In this document: positions 7,612 to 16,930 of the stretch, in pieces
Numbering within the stretch: position 1 is the first letter of the stretch
Layout: each line of letters opens with the position of its first letter
Assembly (NCBI RefSeq): GCF_000513195.1
Contig: NZ_CBVI010000051.1
Span: forward strand, 1-42,345
From: Bacteroides timonensis
GTDB taxonomy: Bacteria > Bacteroidota > Bacteroidia > Bacteroidales > Bacteroidaceae
DNA: 42,345 bases
Direction of reading: 5' to 3'
Position numbers and translations under genes: made by a program
Notes under the pieces: generated by a model
Seen by the model: the letters and a program-made list of their open reading frames with translations, nothing else
What the model was told of the DNA's origin: nothing
The model's database searches: none

Positions 7612-8781
7612 TTATGAATGAGTTATGTTATTCGTTAGTTTCTCGTATTCCAATCCGAACATGATGTAGATTCCAATGGCATAATCTACTCCCTCTCCGG
7701 TAGGACGTTTGTAATAGTATTCCGGATCTCCGATACAGGTTCCCAAGCATACACGAGTAGGTATTAAATAAGCTCTTTCTTGCTTCATTGCATTTTTCCT
7801 AAGACCTCGATAAGCTCTCTGAATGGTGTTTATATATGCCTCTTCATCCAAAATTCCTAATCTGACTCCTACAGACATACCGTAAGCGAACATAGCGGTA
7901 CATGTGCTTTCCAAATAATTTTCAGGAATATCTGTGTGTATGGGAAGTTGTCTCCATAAACCTGTTTCTTTGTCTTGGAGAGAAATGAGAGGATTCACCA
8001 TACGTTTCAATTCGTTTGCCAGAAAATGATACTCCTGGGAGCCCTTGGGGTAGATTTGTAGAAAATCGCTGATCATCATAATGATCCATCCGTTTCCTCT
8101 TCCCCAAAATTCTATACTTTTTCTTTCGGGAGTCATATTAGCCCAACCGTATTGACAACAATTATCGTCAAAATCTTCATTGTCATCATCATAACCATGT
8201 ACCCATAAACCCCACTTTTCATCCTGTAACTTTTCTTTGTGGGCAAGAAACTGCTCCATCCAGATATCTAAATACTTTGTATCGCCGGTAAGTTGATACA
8301 TTTCTTTAAGATATATACCAATCATGTAGACTGTATCGTCCCATAATTCAATAGTATTGGGTCTGTGTGATACCCCGCCATTTAAGGCAACCGGAATTCT
8401 TTTATAATCAATGAATATTTGGTTAGCCTTTTCCAGATATTTATCATCATCCTTTTGCCTGGCTAGAAAAGCCATTCCTAAACCAGAAGCGACAGCGTTA
8501 GGGTGATGACCATTAGCTGCATCATAAGTAATATCCATAGCTGTACGGATATAATCTTTATATTTCTCATTGGGTTTATTGTTGTAAAGGTGAACATATC
8601 CATTTAGCATAACTGCCTCTCCCCATCCCCATTTGTATTTTTCGGCAGGCATAAATTCTTCACTACCATATCTTGCAATGGAATCTACCCACGATTGGGT
8701 TACATTTTGAGGTGAATGGTTACAGGATGTTGTTAGCGCCAATATCATTATCTGTATAAAAAGAATATTTTTACTTTTCAT
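7612..8781 (-). CDS. GH105/GH88-type unsaturated uronyl hydrolase, likely lipoprotein
   Basis: The protein is an (alpha/alpha)6-barrel of the YteR/YesR unsaturated rhamnogalacturonyl hydrolase group. Signature parts are WGWGEAVMLNGY, HRPNTIELWDDTVYMIGIY (Asp pair 148-149 from the chosen start, matching the catalytic Asp region of YteR), FWGRGNGW and ESTCTAMFAYG. These enzymes remove the 4,5-unsaturated uronate left at the non-reducing end by polysaccharide lyases, so it probably acts after the upstream heparinase-like lyase. The start at 8781 is preferred over an in-frame ATG at 8850, because it begins directly with a lipoprotein-like signal (MKSKNILFIQ, with Cys20 after LTTS) and leaves a normal 40-bp gap to the lyase gene. 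Confidence 0.92.
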   Translation of the reverse strand: MKSKNILFIQIMILALTTSCNHSPQNVTQSWVDSIARYGSEEFMPAEKYKWGWGEAVMLNGYVHLYNNKPNEKYKDYIRTAMDITYDAANGHHPNAVASGLGMAFLARQKDDDKYLEKANQIFIDYKRIPVALNGGVSHRPNTIELWDDTVYMIGIYLKEMYQLTGDTKYLDIWMEQFLAHKEKLQDEKWGLWVHGYDDDNEDFDDNCCQYGWANMTPERKSIEFWGRGNGWIIMMISDFLQIYPKGSQEYHFLANELKRMVNPLISLQDKETGLWRQLPIHTDIPENYLESTCTAMFAYGMSVGVRLGILDEEAYINTIQRAYRGLRKNAMKQERAYLIPTRVCLGTCIGDPEYYYKRPTGEGVDYAIGIYIMFGLEYEKLTNNITHS

Positions 8782-8821
8782 ATAAGTTTGATTTATGTAT
8801 AATGTCAGTTTAAAAAAATGT

Positions 8822-11419
8822 TTATTCCCAAACAATCTGATTGAAACCATGTGGCAGGATGATACTGACTATTTGCTCTTTCTCATCATAGTCGAAGTTA
8901 AGTATTTCTCTGCCTATACGACTTTCAATCACATCATAGTTCTTCTTTCCGGTAAAGAATTTTCCTTTGTTGATTTTTTGATCATATATTTCATTCTCTA
9001 ATTCGGGCATTTGATTATTGGAACGTAACCGGACGATCTTTTGCGGTTTTTTATGAACTTTAAAGCTAACCTTGACGGCTATAGGTAATGCTGGCTCTTT
9101 GTCTTTTTCTAACTTGGGATTGAATAAAAGTAATCTTTCATTCCATGGATCAGGATCAAGTACAAAGGATGCGCGTTGGGTGTCCAAACTTACTAATGCA
9201 GTGATTGCGGGGTCGTACAAATCAGTCCATGGCAAACTAATCAGTTGACTTTTTATCAGTTCACTTTGATTACTATTTAAAATATGACCACGCTGAATAC
9301 CATAATTTACTAATTTGTTATTTTTCTTTCTGGTAAAGCTCCATAAACCATCTGTGGAAAGTACAGGGTTTTCTTCTTTGGAAATTACACAGATTTCTTC
9401 TTGGGCAGATGCAAAACGATAGCCGGATTCTCCAAATTTTTCTTCCTTATAAGGATTGGTTCCTTGGTAAGGAATGAGCATATTGAAGAAAATAGCATTT
9501 TTCTTTTTTTGAGATTCAGTCATTAAACTATAGTATTGCCATCTGGCATTCGGACCATCCCAACTGGGTTCTGGAGCAAAATTATCGCGAAAAGCGTGAT
9601 AATACTCTGGTAATCCTTTTGTTCCTTGACTAATGATGTTAATTGTCTGATTCTTGCTTAGTGGTATTACATCCAATTTTGCTTTATTATCCCCGAAAGT
9701 ATAAGCATTATTAGTTTCCAAATGTTTCCCTATAGGATTGAGATACCATTCATAAGTTTGTTCATAATCGCTTTCCAAACAGTCATAGACTAAGGTTAAA
9801 GAACTGTCACGGAACCAGAGTACGGTACGTTGATGGGTTACGTCGTCAAATGTTTGTGCTTTAGCGGACGTCATGGTTGCATCTGTCACATCTCCATATG
9901 ATAAGAGTCGTGTCGTTTGCTGTGAAATATTTTTTTGTTCTTTCTCATAACGGAACTCTTTTCCGTGCTTTTGAACGTGTTCCAGGTATTTCCCGTCTGT
10001 ACGATTATAACCATAAGCGTTTCCTAAACCTACGGTATTATGTGAAATGGTGGCTTTCCAATATCCGCCATAAGTATCATAATTAGCATATACTCCCCTG
10101 TATCCTCCATCCACTAACATGGGGATACCTTTATAATGCATTTCTATCTCCATACAATCTTCGTGTGCGTGCCCTGCAATAACTGCATAGCGTTCGATTT
10201 CCCGTCTTCCGGCAAAAGTTGGCCCCCATTTAAACATCAGATAGTTTCCGTCTTCTTCCCACGAAGAACGATATACGTTGTATCCACTCCATATATAGTT
10301 AGCCGAAAGATTGGCTGGTTCTATCGGAGCAATACTTCGATCTACAGTTAGTAGCTCAAAAGGAGATAGAAAGCAATCTTTATTGCATAATTTTAGTATC
10401 TGACGCCCGCACCAAGCTAATTCCGGATCGTTCAACAAGGTAGCAGCTTGCTCCAGATAGTCGGCGCCATATGAAGAACGTTTGGCATCACCAATGGCGA
10501 CTTTTCTCCCATCAGGAGCTGTCAGATTCATTCTCCAATGCATGAAATTGCTGAATGCTGTTTTGAAAGCATGATCTTTCATGTAGTCTGCATGTCCGGT
10601 ATTACGGCTTGCATATATAAAGTTGATAATAGCGTTGGCTACAGGATGAAAGTAATGTATAGAGCCTTCTCCGTATGCACCGTCCAGGAAGTTTTCTGTA
10701 TAGAAATAACGGATTACTTCATCCTGAGCTTTCGCTAACCAAGCCGGTGATTCCTCAAAGTCAGGATAGTACATTGCTACACATCCCAGCATTATAGCAG
10801 GAAAATATTTAATATTAAAGCAGTATGTTTGGCCTTGATAAACTACATTCAGATCATTTTCTAAAGTCCAAGCTTCTAAAAAGCGAGCACTATTATGAAT
10901 TTCTTCTTTGCACAATGCTTTTTCCTTTTCTGACAGAAGTCCGGTTTCACATACAATGTCATAAGCTTGTATGAATCGTAATAGACGCTCACTTTCGTGA
11001 ATCCCTAATTGTCTCCAAGAGCCAAGGGCTTTTCTTATTCCTAATTCTACAAGAATCTTCTCTCTCAGTATCTGAGCGGTTTCCTCGGTAGGAAATAGGA
11101 CAAAGGCTGTTGCTTCCGTTAAAAATTCAGGTCTGCTTGGTTTTTCTTTTGCTTTACTGAAAAGCTCTTTCATCGTATATCCGCTATTTTTAGCCGGAAA
11201 GTCTTTCCGCCATTTTTGAGCGTTTACTTTCAAATCTGCTTTTAATTTCTTTATGCTGGGTGCTACGGAAATATCGGTAGCGGCTTGTTGTTTGGCTCTG
11301 TCTATATCCTGTATTGTAAGAAATAGGCGAGGTTTAGGGGATGCGTATTTCTTTTGTGCGCATATTTGAAGTGATGCAACCAGAAATATAAATAGAGAGT
11401 AGAATTTAATTTTTCTCAT
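8822..11419 (-). CDS. Secreted heparinase II/III-like polysaccharide lyase
   Basis: This 865-residue protein has a signal peptide (about 1-21). An alpha-helical toroid (about 30-370) contains NDLNVVYQGQTYCFNIKYFP (residues 188-207) and DGAYGEGSIHYFHPV (246-260). A beta-sandwich heparinase II/III-like domain (about 380-700) contains AGHAHEDCMEIEM (415-427), DGGYRGVY and ISHNTVGLG (458-466). Such proteins cleave uronate-containing polysaccharides by beta-elimination and are spread over several PL families (PL12, 15, 17, 21, 33 and others). I cannot assign the family. It lies 30 bp after SusD and 40 bp before GH105, which fits lyase then unsaturated-uronate removal. The target may be an acidic plant, microbial or host polysaccharide. 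Confidence 0.88.
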   Translation of the reverse strand: MRKIKFYSLFIFLVASLQICAQKKYASPKPRLFLTIQDIDRAKQQAATDISVAPSIKKLKADLKVNAQKWRKDFPAKNSGYTMKELFSKAKEKPSRPEFLTEATAFVLFPTEETAQILREKILVELGIRKALGSWRQLGIHESERLLRFIQAYDIVCETGLLSEKEKALCKEEIHNSARFLEAWTLENDLNVVYQGQTYCFNIKYFPAIMLGCVAMYYPDFEESPAWLAKAQDEVIRYFYTENFLDGAYGEGSIHYFHPVANAIINFIYASRNTGHADYMKDHAFKTAFSNFMHWRMNLTAPDGRKVAIGDAKRSSYGADYLEQAATLLNDPELAWCGRQILKLCNKDCFLSPFELLTVDRSIAPIEPANLSANYIWSGYNVYRSSWEEDGNYLMFKWGPTFAGRREIERYAVIAGHAHEDCMEIEMHYKGIPMLVDGGYRGVYANYDTYGGYWKATISHNTVGLGNAYGYNRTDGKYLEHVQKHGKEFRYEKEQKNISQQTTRLLSYGDVTDATMTSAKAQTFDDVTHQRTVLWFRDSSLTLVYDCLESDYEQTYEWYLNPIGKHLETNNAYTFGDNKAKLDVIPLSKNQTINIISQGTKGLPEYYHAFRDNFAPEPSWDGPNARWQYYSLMTESQKKKNAIFFNMLIPYQGTNPYKEEKFGESGYRFASAQEEICVISKEENPVLSTDGLWSFTRKKNNKLVNYGIQRGHILNSNQSELIKSQLISLPWTDLYDPAITALVSLDTQRASFVLDPDPWNERLLLFNPKLEKDKEPALPIAVKVSFKVHKKPQKIVRLRSNNQMPELENEIYDQKINKGKFFTGKKNYDVIESRIGREILNFDYDEKEQIVSIILPHGFNQIVWE

Positions 11420-11449
11420 ACTATATATTATTTAATTTTTTTCTCAGAT

Positions 11450-13366
11450 TTAGTAACCAGGATTCTGTTTAATCTCGTCATGGTTGGATAAACGGATAAA
11501 CCATTGGTAGGGTAATGGACGTAAATTATGATTTTCATTTAGATATTTAGCATTTTCATGCCCAGCTTGCATATTACAACGTAAAGTACGCTCTACAAGC
11601 TTTCCTGTACGTTTTAATTCTAACCAGCGGAGTTCTTCACCAAACAGTTCACGAGCCCGCTCGTCCAAAATAAAATCAATGTCCAGATCATTGGATGTTA
11701 CATCTAATTCTGATGGGATTGTTAAGTCTCTTGCCCCCGAAGCTCTACGTCTGATTGTGTTGACACGTTCTAAAGCTTTTGTCAGGTTGTTACTTTGCAG
11801 ATAGGCTTCAGCTGCAAGAAGATAAACTTCTCCTAAACGGAACATAAACATGTCTCTTGAACCAGTAAATTCATAGTAGAATCCCTCTTCCATAAATTTT
11901 TTTATGAATGGACGAACGGCCAAAGCATCTGTTGTTTCTGTATTTCCGCCAGCAATGGGCATATCGACTTTTCCGTAATACCAATAATCATCATTGACCA
12001 CTGTGTAGCGGGAAGCATCAATTTTGTCCTGTGGCCATCTTTCTCCAGGACGGGGAATAAAGAGGCAAGTATCTCCGGCACTGATTGTATACGATGCTGT
12101 CTTACGGTTCAATGCTGTAATACGTCCAGCTTTTTGCAATTTTGAAGCGTTTACATTGGCAGCAGTGATAAATAAGCGATCAAATGTACCATCAAATCGT
12201 TTATCCAAAGTATAGCTGCCTTTGAAATCAAAAACTTGATCTGTTTTCTGTGCATTATATTCCTTATATCGTGACATATTGCCATCATAACCGTAAAGAT
12301 AATAGATAAAGGGGGTCTCACATAAACTTCCGAGATGGTAATTTATGTGCAGTGGGCGGTCATCCATTCCCGGAAATGAAGAATATCCTCTGAAGATATA
12401 GTGAGAATTGTTTCCGTAGTTGGTCTTAGCTGTACCAATTGATTCATCAAAAATAGAGCCGTTTTGTTGGTCATGAAATTGTATGGAAAAGATTATTTCA
12501 CTATTTTTTTCATTGTTGGTCTGTACAGGGATAATCCCTTTTGGATTATTATAGGATCCTCGATTATACCAGAATAGTTTTTCAAATCCATCAGGACCGG
12601 TAAGTAATGCATATTTTTGTGAATTAATTACTTCATCTGCATACTGGGCGGCTTTTGAAAAGTCATCTTTGTATTTATAGGTTTTGTATCCGCGGGCCAG
12701 ATATAGTTTGGACAGTAAAGTTAATCCGGCTTCTTTAGTGATTCTTCCCCACGCTTCAGGGTTTTCTGGAAGGGATTTTATAGATTCTTCCATTTTTTCT
12801 ATAATATCATTCATAATGGTTTCTTCAGGGGTCCGTTCAGCTGTCGTTATGACTTCTGATACAGGTTCAGTCATATAAGGTACGTCTCCGAATTGTTGTA
12901 CGAGATAATAATAATATAATGAGCGGATAAATGTAGCCTCAGCCAGTCTGGTTTGTTTAAGTTGTTCGCTCATCGTTTCGTCGGGAACAGTCTTTTGCCC
13001 GTTGATTAAAGTCAGATTACAGATGTTAATACCTTTATATAAGTTCTGCCACATAGTGTAAACAGCTTTGTTGTTAGCGTCTAAATCCTGTCCGTATTCA
13101 TTGACAGAAGTGAATACAGAATTGGTACTGATAATTCTGCTGGCAGAATTGGAAATAATATCGGTTCCGGTCATATATAGGGTTTTATCTTTATGAACCA
13201 ACCGTAAGGAAGAATAGCAGGCAATAACCGCGGCATTCAGACCATCAGGAGTCGAATAAAAGGTTTCTGCTGTTCCGCGATGAGTGGGATCTTCATCAAG
13301 CATTCCTGTACAGGAAAATGCCATACAAGCCGAAATTAATAAAGCGATAAATTTATAGTGTTTCAT
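11450..13366 (-). CDS. SusD/RagB-family surface glycan-binding lipoprotein
   Basis: This 638-residue protein has a lipoprotein signal with Cys19 (MAFSC), then the usual start of mature SusD proteins (LDEDPTHRGTAETFYSTPDGL). TPR-like helices follow, for example ATFIRSLYYYYLVQQFGDVPY, and the C-terminal part contains YLLAAEAYLQSNN, ALERVNTIRRRA and ERARELFGEELRWLELKR. SusD proteins form the lid of a SusC channel and bind the glycan at the surface. The gene follows its partner SusC after 21 bp. Family assignment is secure; the ligand is not deducible. Confidence 0.97.
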   Translation of the reverse strand: MKHYKFIALLISACMAFSCTGMLDEDPTHRGTAETFYSTPDGLNAAVIACYSSLRLVHKDKTLYMTGTDIISNSASRIISTNSVFTSVNEYGQDLDANNKAVYTMWQNLYKGINICNLTLINGQKTVPDETMSEQLKQTRLAEATFIRSLYYYYLVQQFGDVPYMTEPVSEVITTAERTPEETIMNDIIEKMEESIKSLPENPEAWGRITKEAGLTLLSKLYLARGYKTYKYKDDFSKAAQYADEVINSQKYALLTGPDGFEKLFWYNRGSYNNPKGIIPVQTNNEKNSEIIFSIQFHDQQNGSIFDESIGTAKTNYGNNSHYIFRGYSSFPGMDDRPLHINYHLGSLCETPFIYYLYGYDGNMSRYKEYNAQKTDQVFDFKGSYTLDKRFDGTFDRLFITAANVNASKLQKAGRITALNRKTASYTISAGDTCLFIPRPGERWPQDKIDASRYTVVNDDYWYYGKVDMPIAGGNTETTDALAVRPFIKKFMEEGFYYEFTGSRDMFMFRLGEVYLLAAEAYLQSNNLTKALERVNTIRRRASGARDLTIPSELDVTSNDLDIDFILDERARELFGEELRWLELKRTGKLVERTLRCNMQAGHENAKYLNENHNLRPLPYQWFIRLSNHDEIKQNPGY

Positions 13367-13387
13367 ATCTATTATTTTTTAATATTA

Positions 13388-16384
13388 TTAAAATCCGATG
13401 TTTACGCCAAAGGTATAAGTTGTAGAAGCAAATCCGGTAGAATTCGAATCTAATCCTGTTATGGCTGTATCTGCCCATTCCGGATCAAAACCATTGTACT
13501 TTGTTATGGTAAAAGGATTTTGTACGGTAGCATATACTCTTAGGCGGGTCATGCCAATTTTATTCAATAGTTTTTTACTGAATTCATAGCCTAATGTAAT
13601 ATTGCTGATTTTGAGGAATGAGCAGTCCATGTATAGTTTTGATTTTCGCCAGTCAGCATTGGCTTGTGAACCTGGTGCCCACCATTCGGCATTCGGGTTA
13701 TCGGGGGTCCAGTAGTTACCAAAGCACTCTTTTGCCACATTATATCGCATACTCATATCTGTATGGCTATTGTGGAACCAACTCAATTTTTGTTCACCAT
13801 AGCGTGCATAGGCTGTAATGGATAAATCTAAGTTTTTGTAAGTAACAGTATTAGTCATACCGCCAATCCATTTTGGAAATGGAGTTCCTATTATCATCAT
13901 ATCTTTATCTGCTGTAATCGCATTATCTTGGTCTACATCTAGCACTTTGGGTTGTCCGGCTTTAGCTTTCTGATAATACTCTTCTCCTTCTTGCCATATC
14001 CCTAGGTATTTATACGCATAGTTAACCTTGATAGGTTGCCCAATGAACAATTGATTAGCTATATCATCCTCATTATCTCCGTAGAGTTCAAGTATCTTGT
14101 TACGATTTCGCGTAAAGTTGATATTGGTCACCCAAGACCAGTCTTTAGTTTTAATATTGACTGTATTTAATGTTATCTCAATACCTCTGTTTCTCACAGC
14201 TCCAATATTTGATACAATATTATCGTATCCTGTATGAATAGGCAGTTTTTGCTTTAATATCAGGTCACTGGTTTTTTTATTGTAAAATTCAATAGTGGTA
14301 GATATACGGTTGCCCAATATTCCAAAATCGAGTCCCACATTGATTTCATCACTTTTTTCCCATGTTAACGCTTTGTTAGCTAGATTAGCTGTATACCCCG
14401 CAGCGCCTGTTCCGTCAAAGTCATATCCGACTTTTGTTAATGTAGGCCATGCCGAATAAGGTGCTACATTGTTGTTGCCTGAAGTACCATAACTCAAACG
14501 GAGCTTTAAATTGTCAAATATATTTAGTCTTTTCATCCATTCTTCTTCACTGATTCGCCAAGCTATAGCTGCAGAAGGAAAGAATTGCCATTTGTGTCCG
14601 GGAGCTAAATTGGAGGCACCGTCGTAGCGTCCTGTCAATGTTAATAAATATCTATCTTTGAATGAATAATTGATACGTGCCAAATAAGACAAAACGGTCC
14701 AACGCGTATAGTCGCTATCTACCATTGTTAATTCAGATGCTGCTCCCATATTATGCCAAAGCGAGTTGAAAGTAAGTCCCTTTACTCCAGAGTCATATCG
14801 CTCATAGAATTTTTCATTAACACTGTAGCCGGCCATTATATTGAATTTATGGCTTTTGAATTGGGTGTTATAATTAATGGTATTGTCCCACACATATGCC
14901 CAGTTAAATGAATTATATTGATTAACATAGGCAGGATTCTTGCCGACATTGATTTTTGTCAACTGTCCCATATAAAATCCATAACGTGTATAAGCTATAC
15001 TGGGCATAAAGGATGATTTTAATGTAAGTCCTTTTAGAGGTGTGGCCGACAGAAAAACATTTCCATATACATTGGCACGCATGGTTTCTATTTTGGAATT
15101 ATCTAACTCATATAAAATATTAGGAATCTGTGAGTCGGTGCTGGTAGGCCAAAAGATACGATTCCCTTCATCATCAAAAGCACGTCCGGTGGGGCGAAGG
15201 CGAAATGCAGAACGGATAATCTCATTATTACCACCTTTTTTATTTTCGGAGAATGCTCCATTGAGTGCTGCGCCCATTTCGAATATCTTGCCGACCTTGG
15301 CGTTGATTTTTCCGGATAATGAATAACGTTCGAACTTCTCCGGCTTGATATTTCCTTCTTGATTGGAATAACCTAATGAAATATAGTGATTTTCGTTTTT
15401 ATTTCCCCCCTGTAGTGAGAGAGTATGTTGTGTTTGTACTCCATTGCCAAGGACGAGATCTAACCAGTCGGTAGAATTGCCGGAATCTACCCATTCTTGT
15501 TCTTCGGGACCGAGTGTGCGGGAAGTATATCCGAAATAGTCGGTAGCGTCCTGAAGGGTTTTGGCAAATTCCTGTGCATTCATCATTTTAGGAATACGAA
15601 CCGGTACTCTGATGCCATAACTTCCAGAATAATTAATCTTATTTTTTCCTTCACTACCACTTTTGGTTGTAACGAGAACTACTCCATTTGCTCCCATGGA
15701 ACCATATATAGCTGTTGAAGATGCATCTTTTAGCACATCAACTTTAGCAATGTCTGATGGATTTAATGCTGAGAAGGCAGCCATGTCACCGAACACTCCG
15801 TCAATCACAATTAGAGGTGATGATTCTTTATCAATAGAATTCATACCGCGTATTTCGATTACAGGATCTACTCCGACATTACCTGTGGTTTGTACTACAC
15901 TCAAACCTGCTATCTGACCTATTAGAGCTTGGGCAGCTGTTTGTGTATTTTGCCTTTCCAAAGTCGTATTGTTGATTGAACCAATTGCACCTGTAATGTC
16001 TCTTTTACTTTGACTTCCGTATCCGATAACGACTACTTCATCCAAAGTTTGCGTATCAGTTATCATATTCACATTTATAATAGTCTTTTTTCCTATCGAA
16101 ACTTCTTGTGTAATGTATCCTATGGATGAGAATATCAGTTTGTCATCAGAAGATGCATTTATCGAATAGTTTCCTTCTATGTCCGTTATTGTACCTTTTC
16201 CTGTGCCTTTTACTTGTACGTTAGCTCCTATCAAAGTTTCTCCAGTGGCAGTATCAATTACTTTCCCGGTAATTTTGCTTTGTGCCATTGCGGATAAGGG
16301 CAGGCATAGACATACAATAACCAGATAGAATCTGAGCTCTTTTGAGTGAAAGATTCTGCTTAGATAACAAAGTGTGTGCGTCAT
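13388..16384 (-). CDS. SusC-family TonB-dependent outer-membrane glycan transporter
   Basis: This 998-residue protein has a longish signal peptide (cleavage after about 35, SAMAQ). A carboxypeptidase-like regulatory domain (about 36-115, ITGKVIDTATGETLIGANV) is followed by the TonB-box-like TLDEVVVIGYG, a plug domain with IRGMNSI and VDVLKDASSTAIYGSMGANG, and a C-terminal barrel ending in a terminal Phe (FGVNIGF). It imports oligosaccharides using TonB energy, paired with the SusD 21 bp downstream. It is the first gene of the six-gene PUL 1 operon and diverges from the HTCS gene across 546 bp. The long leader and boxed upstream region suggest HTCS-dependent induction. Confidence 0.97.
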   Translation of the reverse strand: MTHTLCYLSRIFHSKELRFYLVIVCLCLPLSAMAQSKITGKVIDTATGETLIGANVQVKGTGKGTITDIEGNYSINASSDDKLIFSSIGYITQEVSIGKKTIINVNMITDTQTLDEVVVIGYGSQSKRDITGAIGSINNTTLERQNTQTAAQALIGQIAGLSVVQTTGNVGVDPVIEIRGMNSIDKESSPLIVIDGVFGDMAAFSALNPSDIAKVDVLKDASSTAIYGSMGANGVVLVTTKSGSEGKNKINYSGSYGIRVPVRIPKMMNAQEFAKTLQDATDYFGYTSRTLGPEEQEWVDSGNSTDWLDLVLGNGVQTQHTLSLQGGNKNENHYISLGYSNQEGNIKPEKFERYSLSGKINAKVGKIFEMGAALNGAFSENKKGGNNEIIRSAFRLRPTGRAFDDEGNRIFWPTSTDSQIPNILYELDNSKIETMRANVYGNVFLSATPLKGLTLKSSFMPSIAYTRYGFYMGQLTKINVGKNPAYVNQYNSFNWAYVWDNTINYNTQFKSHKFNIMAGYSVNEKFYERYDSGVKGLTFNSLWHNMGAASELTMVDSDYTRWTVLSYLARINYSFKDRYLLTLTGRYDGASNLAPGHKWQFFPSAAIAWRISEEEWMKRLNIFDNLKLRLSYGTSGNNNVAPYSAWPTLTKVGYDFDGTGAAGYTANLANKALTWEKSDEINVGLDFGILGNRISTTIEFYNKKTSDLILKQKLPIHTGYDNIVSNIGAVRNRGIEITLNTVNIKTKDWSWVTNINFTRNRNKILELYGDNEDDIANQLFIGQPIKVNYAYKYLGIWQEGEEYYQKAKAGQPKVLDVDQDNAITADKDMMIIGTPFPKWIGGMTNTVTYKNLDLSITAYARYGEQKLSWFHNSHTDMSMRYNVAKECFGNYWTPDNPNAEWWAPGSQANADWRKSKLYMDCSFLKISNITLGYEFSKKLLNKIGMTRLRVYATVQNPFTITKYNGFDPEWADTAITGLDSNSTGFASTTYTFGVNIGF

Positions 16385-16689
16385 AAGAATAATGTGTTTT
16401 GCTGATGAACCAGCATTAATAAATATTAGATTTATAGTTTCCCTTTATGGGGTAAGGCAAATATAGGTAATTTATATTTCTGCCTTTCTTCTCTTATAGT
16501 TAATCTCTTTTCTGTTTATTTTCCGCATTTATGATTTATAGATTATTAATTAGAAAGTGACATGATTATATTCGGGGAGAAGTTTACTTAGAGGGGCGGA
16601 AGTCCTCGGATATATCTCCGTTTGCCAGAATCATACTCTGTCTGTTCACAGGCAAAAGTAGGGACTATGAATTATATGATAGGGGATAA

Positions 16690-16782
16690 TTTATTCAAGT
16701 GCAGATATATTCTATTCAGAGCTTAAGGAAGTAGAAAGAGAATGGAAATTATTTATTCAAAGAATGAGATTTTTTATTCAAA
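16690..16782. promoter_or_regulatory. Candidate HTCS operator: TTTATTCAA boxes on a 21-bp spacing
   Basis: Related 10-mers start at 16690 (TTTATTCAAG), 16711 (TCTATTCAGA), 16752 (TTTATTCAAA) and 16773 (TTTATTCAAA), spaced 21, 41 and 21 bp. The last two are also part of small palindromes, ATTC-AAA-GAAT and ATTC-AAAA-GAAT. AraC-type DNA-binding domains, as at the end of HTCS proteins, typically read direct repeats about two helical turns apart. The nearest box is about 30 bp upstream of the distal SusC -7. Binding by the adjacent HTCS is inferred. Confidence 0.6.
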
Positions 16783-16885
16783 AGAATGTATGGTATATGG
16801 TCTAATATGCTTGTATATAGTGTATTAGCTTGAAATATTTTCTTTTTCTAAAAAGAATGAAGCGATGTTTATCTAATTAATATGT

Positions 16886-16893
16886 TATATTTG
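16886..16893 (+). promoter_or_regulatory. -7 element of the HTCS gene
   Basis: TATATTTG matches TAnnTTTG exactly, 37 bases before the ATG at 16931. No TTTG -33 element is present at the usual spacing, so expression may be low. Confidence 0.5.
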
Positions 16894-16930
16894 CATATAG
16901 CTTTTATATAATTAGAAAAGGAATAGAGTT

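Larger units (their letters stand above)
16385..16930. promoter_or_regulatory. 546-bp divergent control region between SusC operon and HTCS
   Basis: No gene is visible here. It contains two minus-strand -7 candidates for the SusC operon, TACTTTTG (16660 down to 16653) and TATATTTG (16465 down to 16458), neither with a -33 match. It also contains the TTTATTCAA box array at 16690-16782 and the HTCS gene's own -7, TATATTTG at 16886-16893. If the distal minus-strand start (about 16647) is used, the susC leader is about 260 nt and the nearest box lies about 43 bases upstream of the start. Confidence 0.6.

Noticed and set aside
8782..8850. N-terminal extension of the GH105 protein from an ATG at 8850
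   Set aside because: The extra 23 residues would bury the lipoprotein signal and would start inside the end of the upstream lyase gene; the ATG at 8781 is better.
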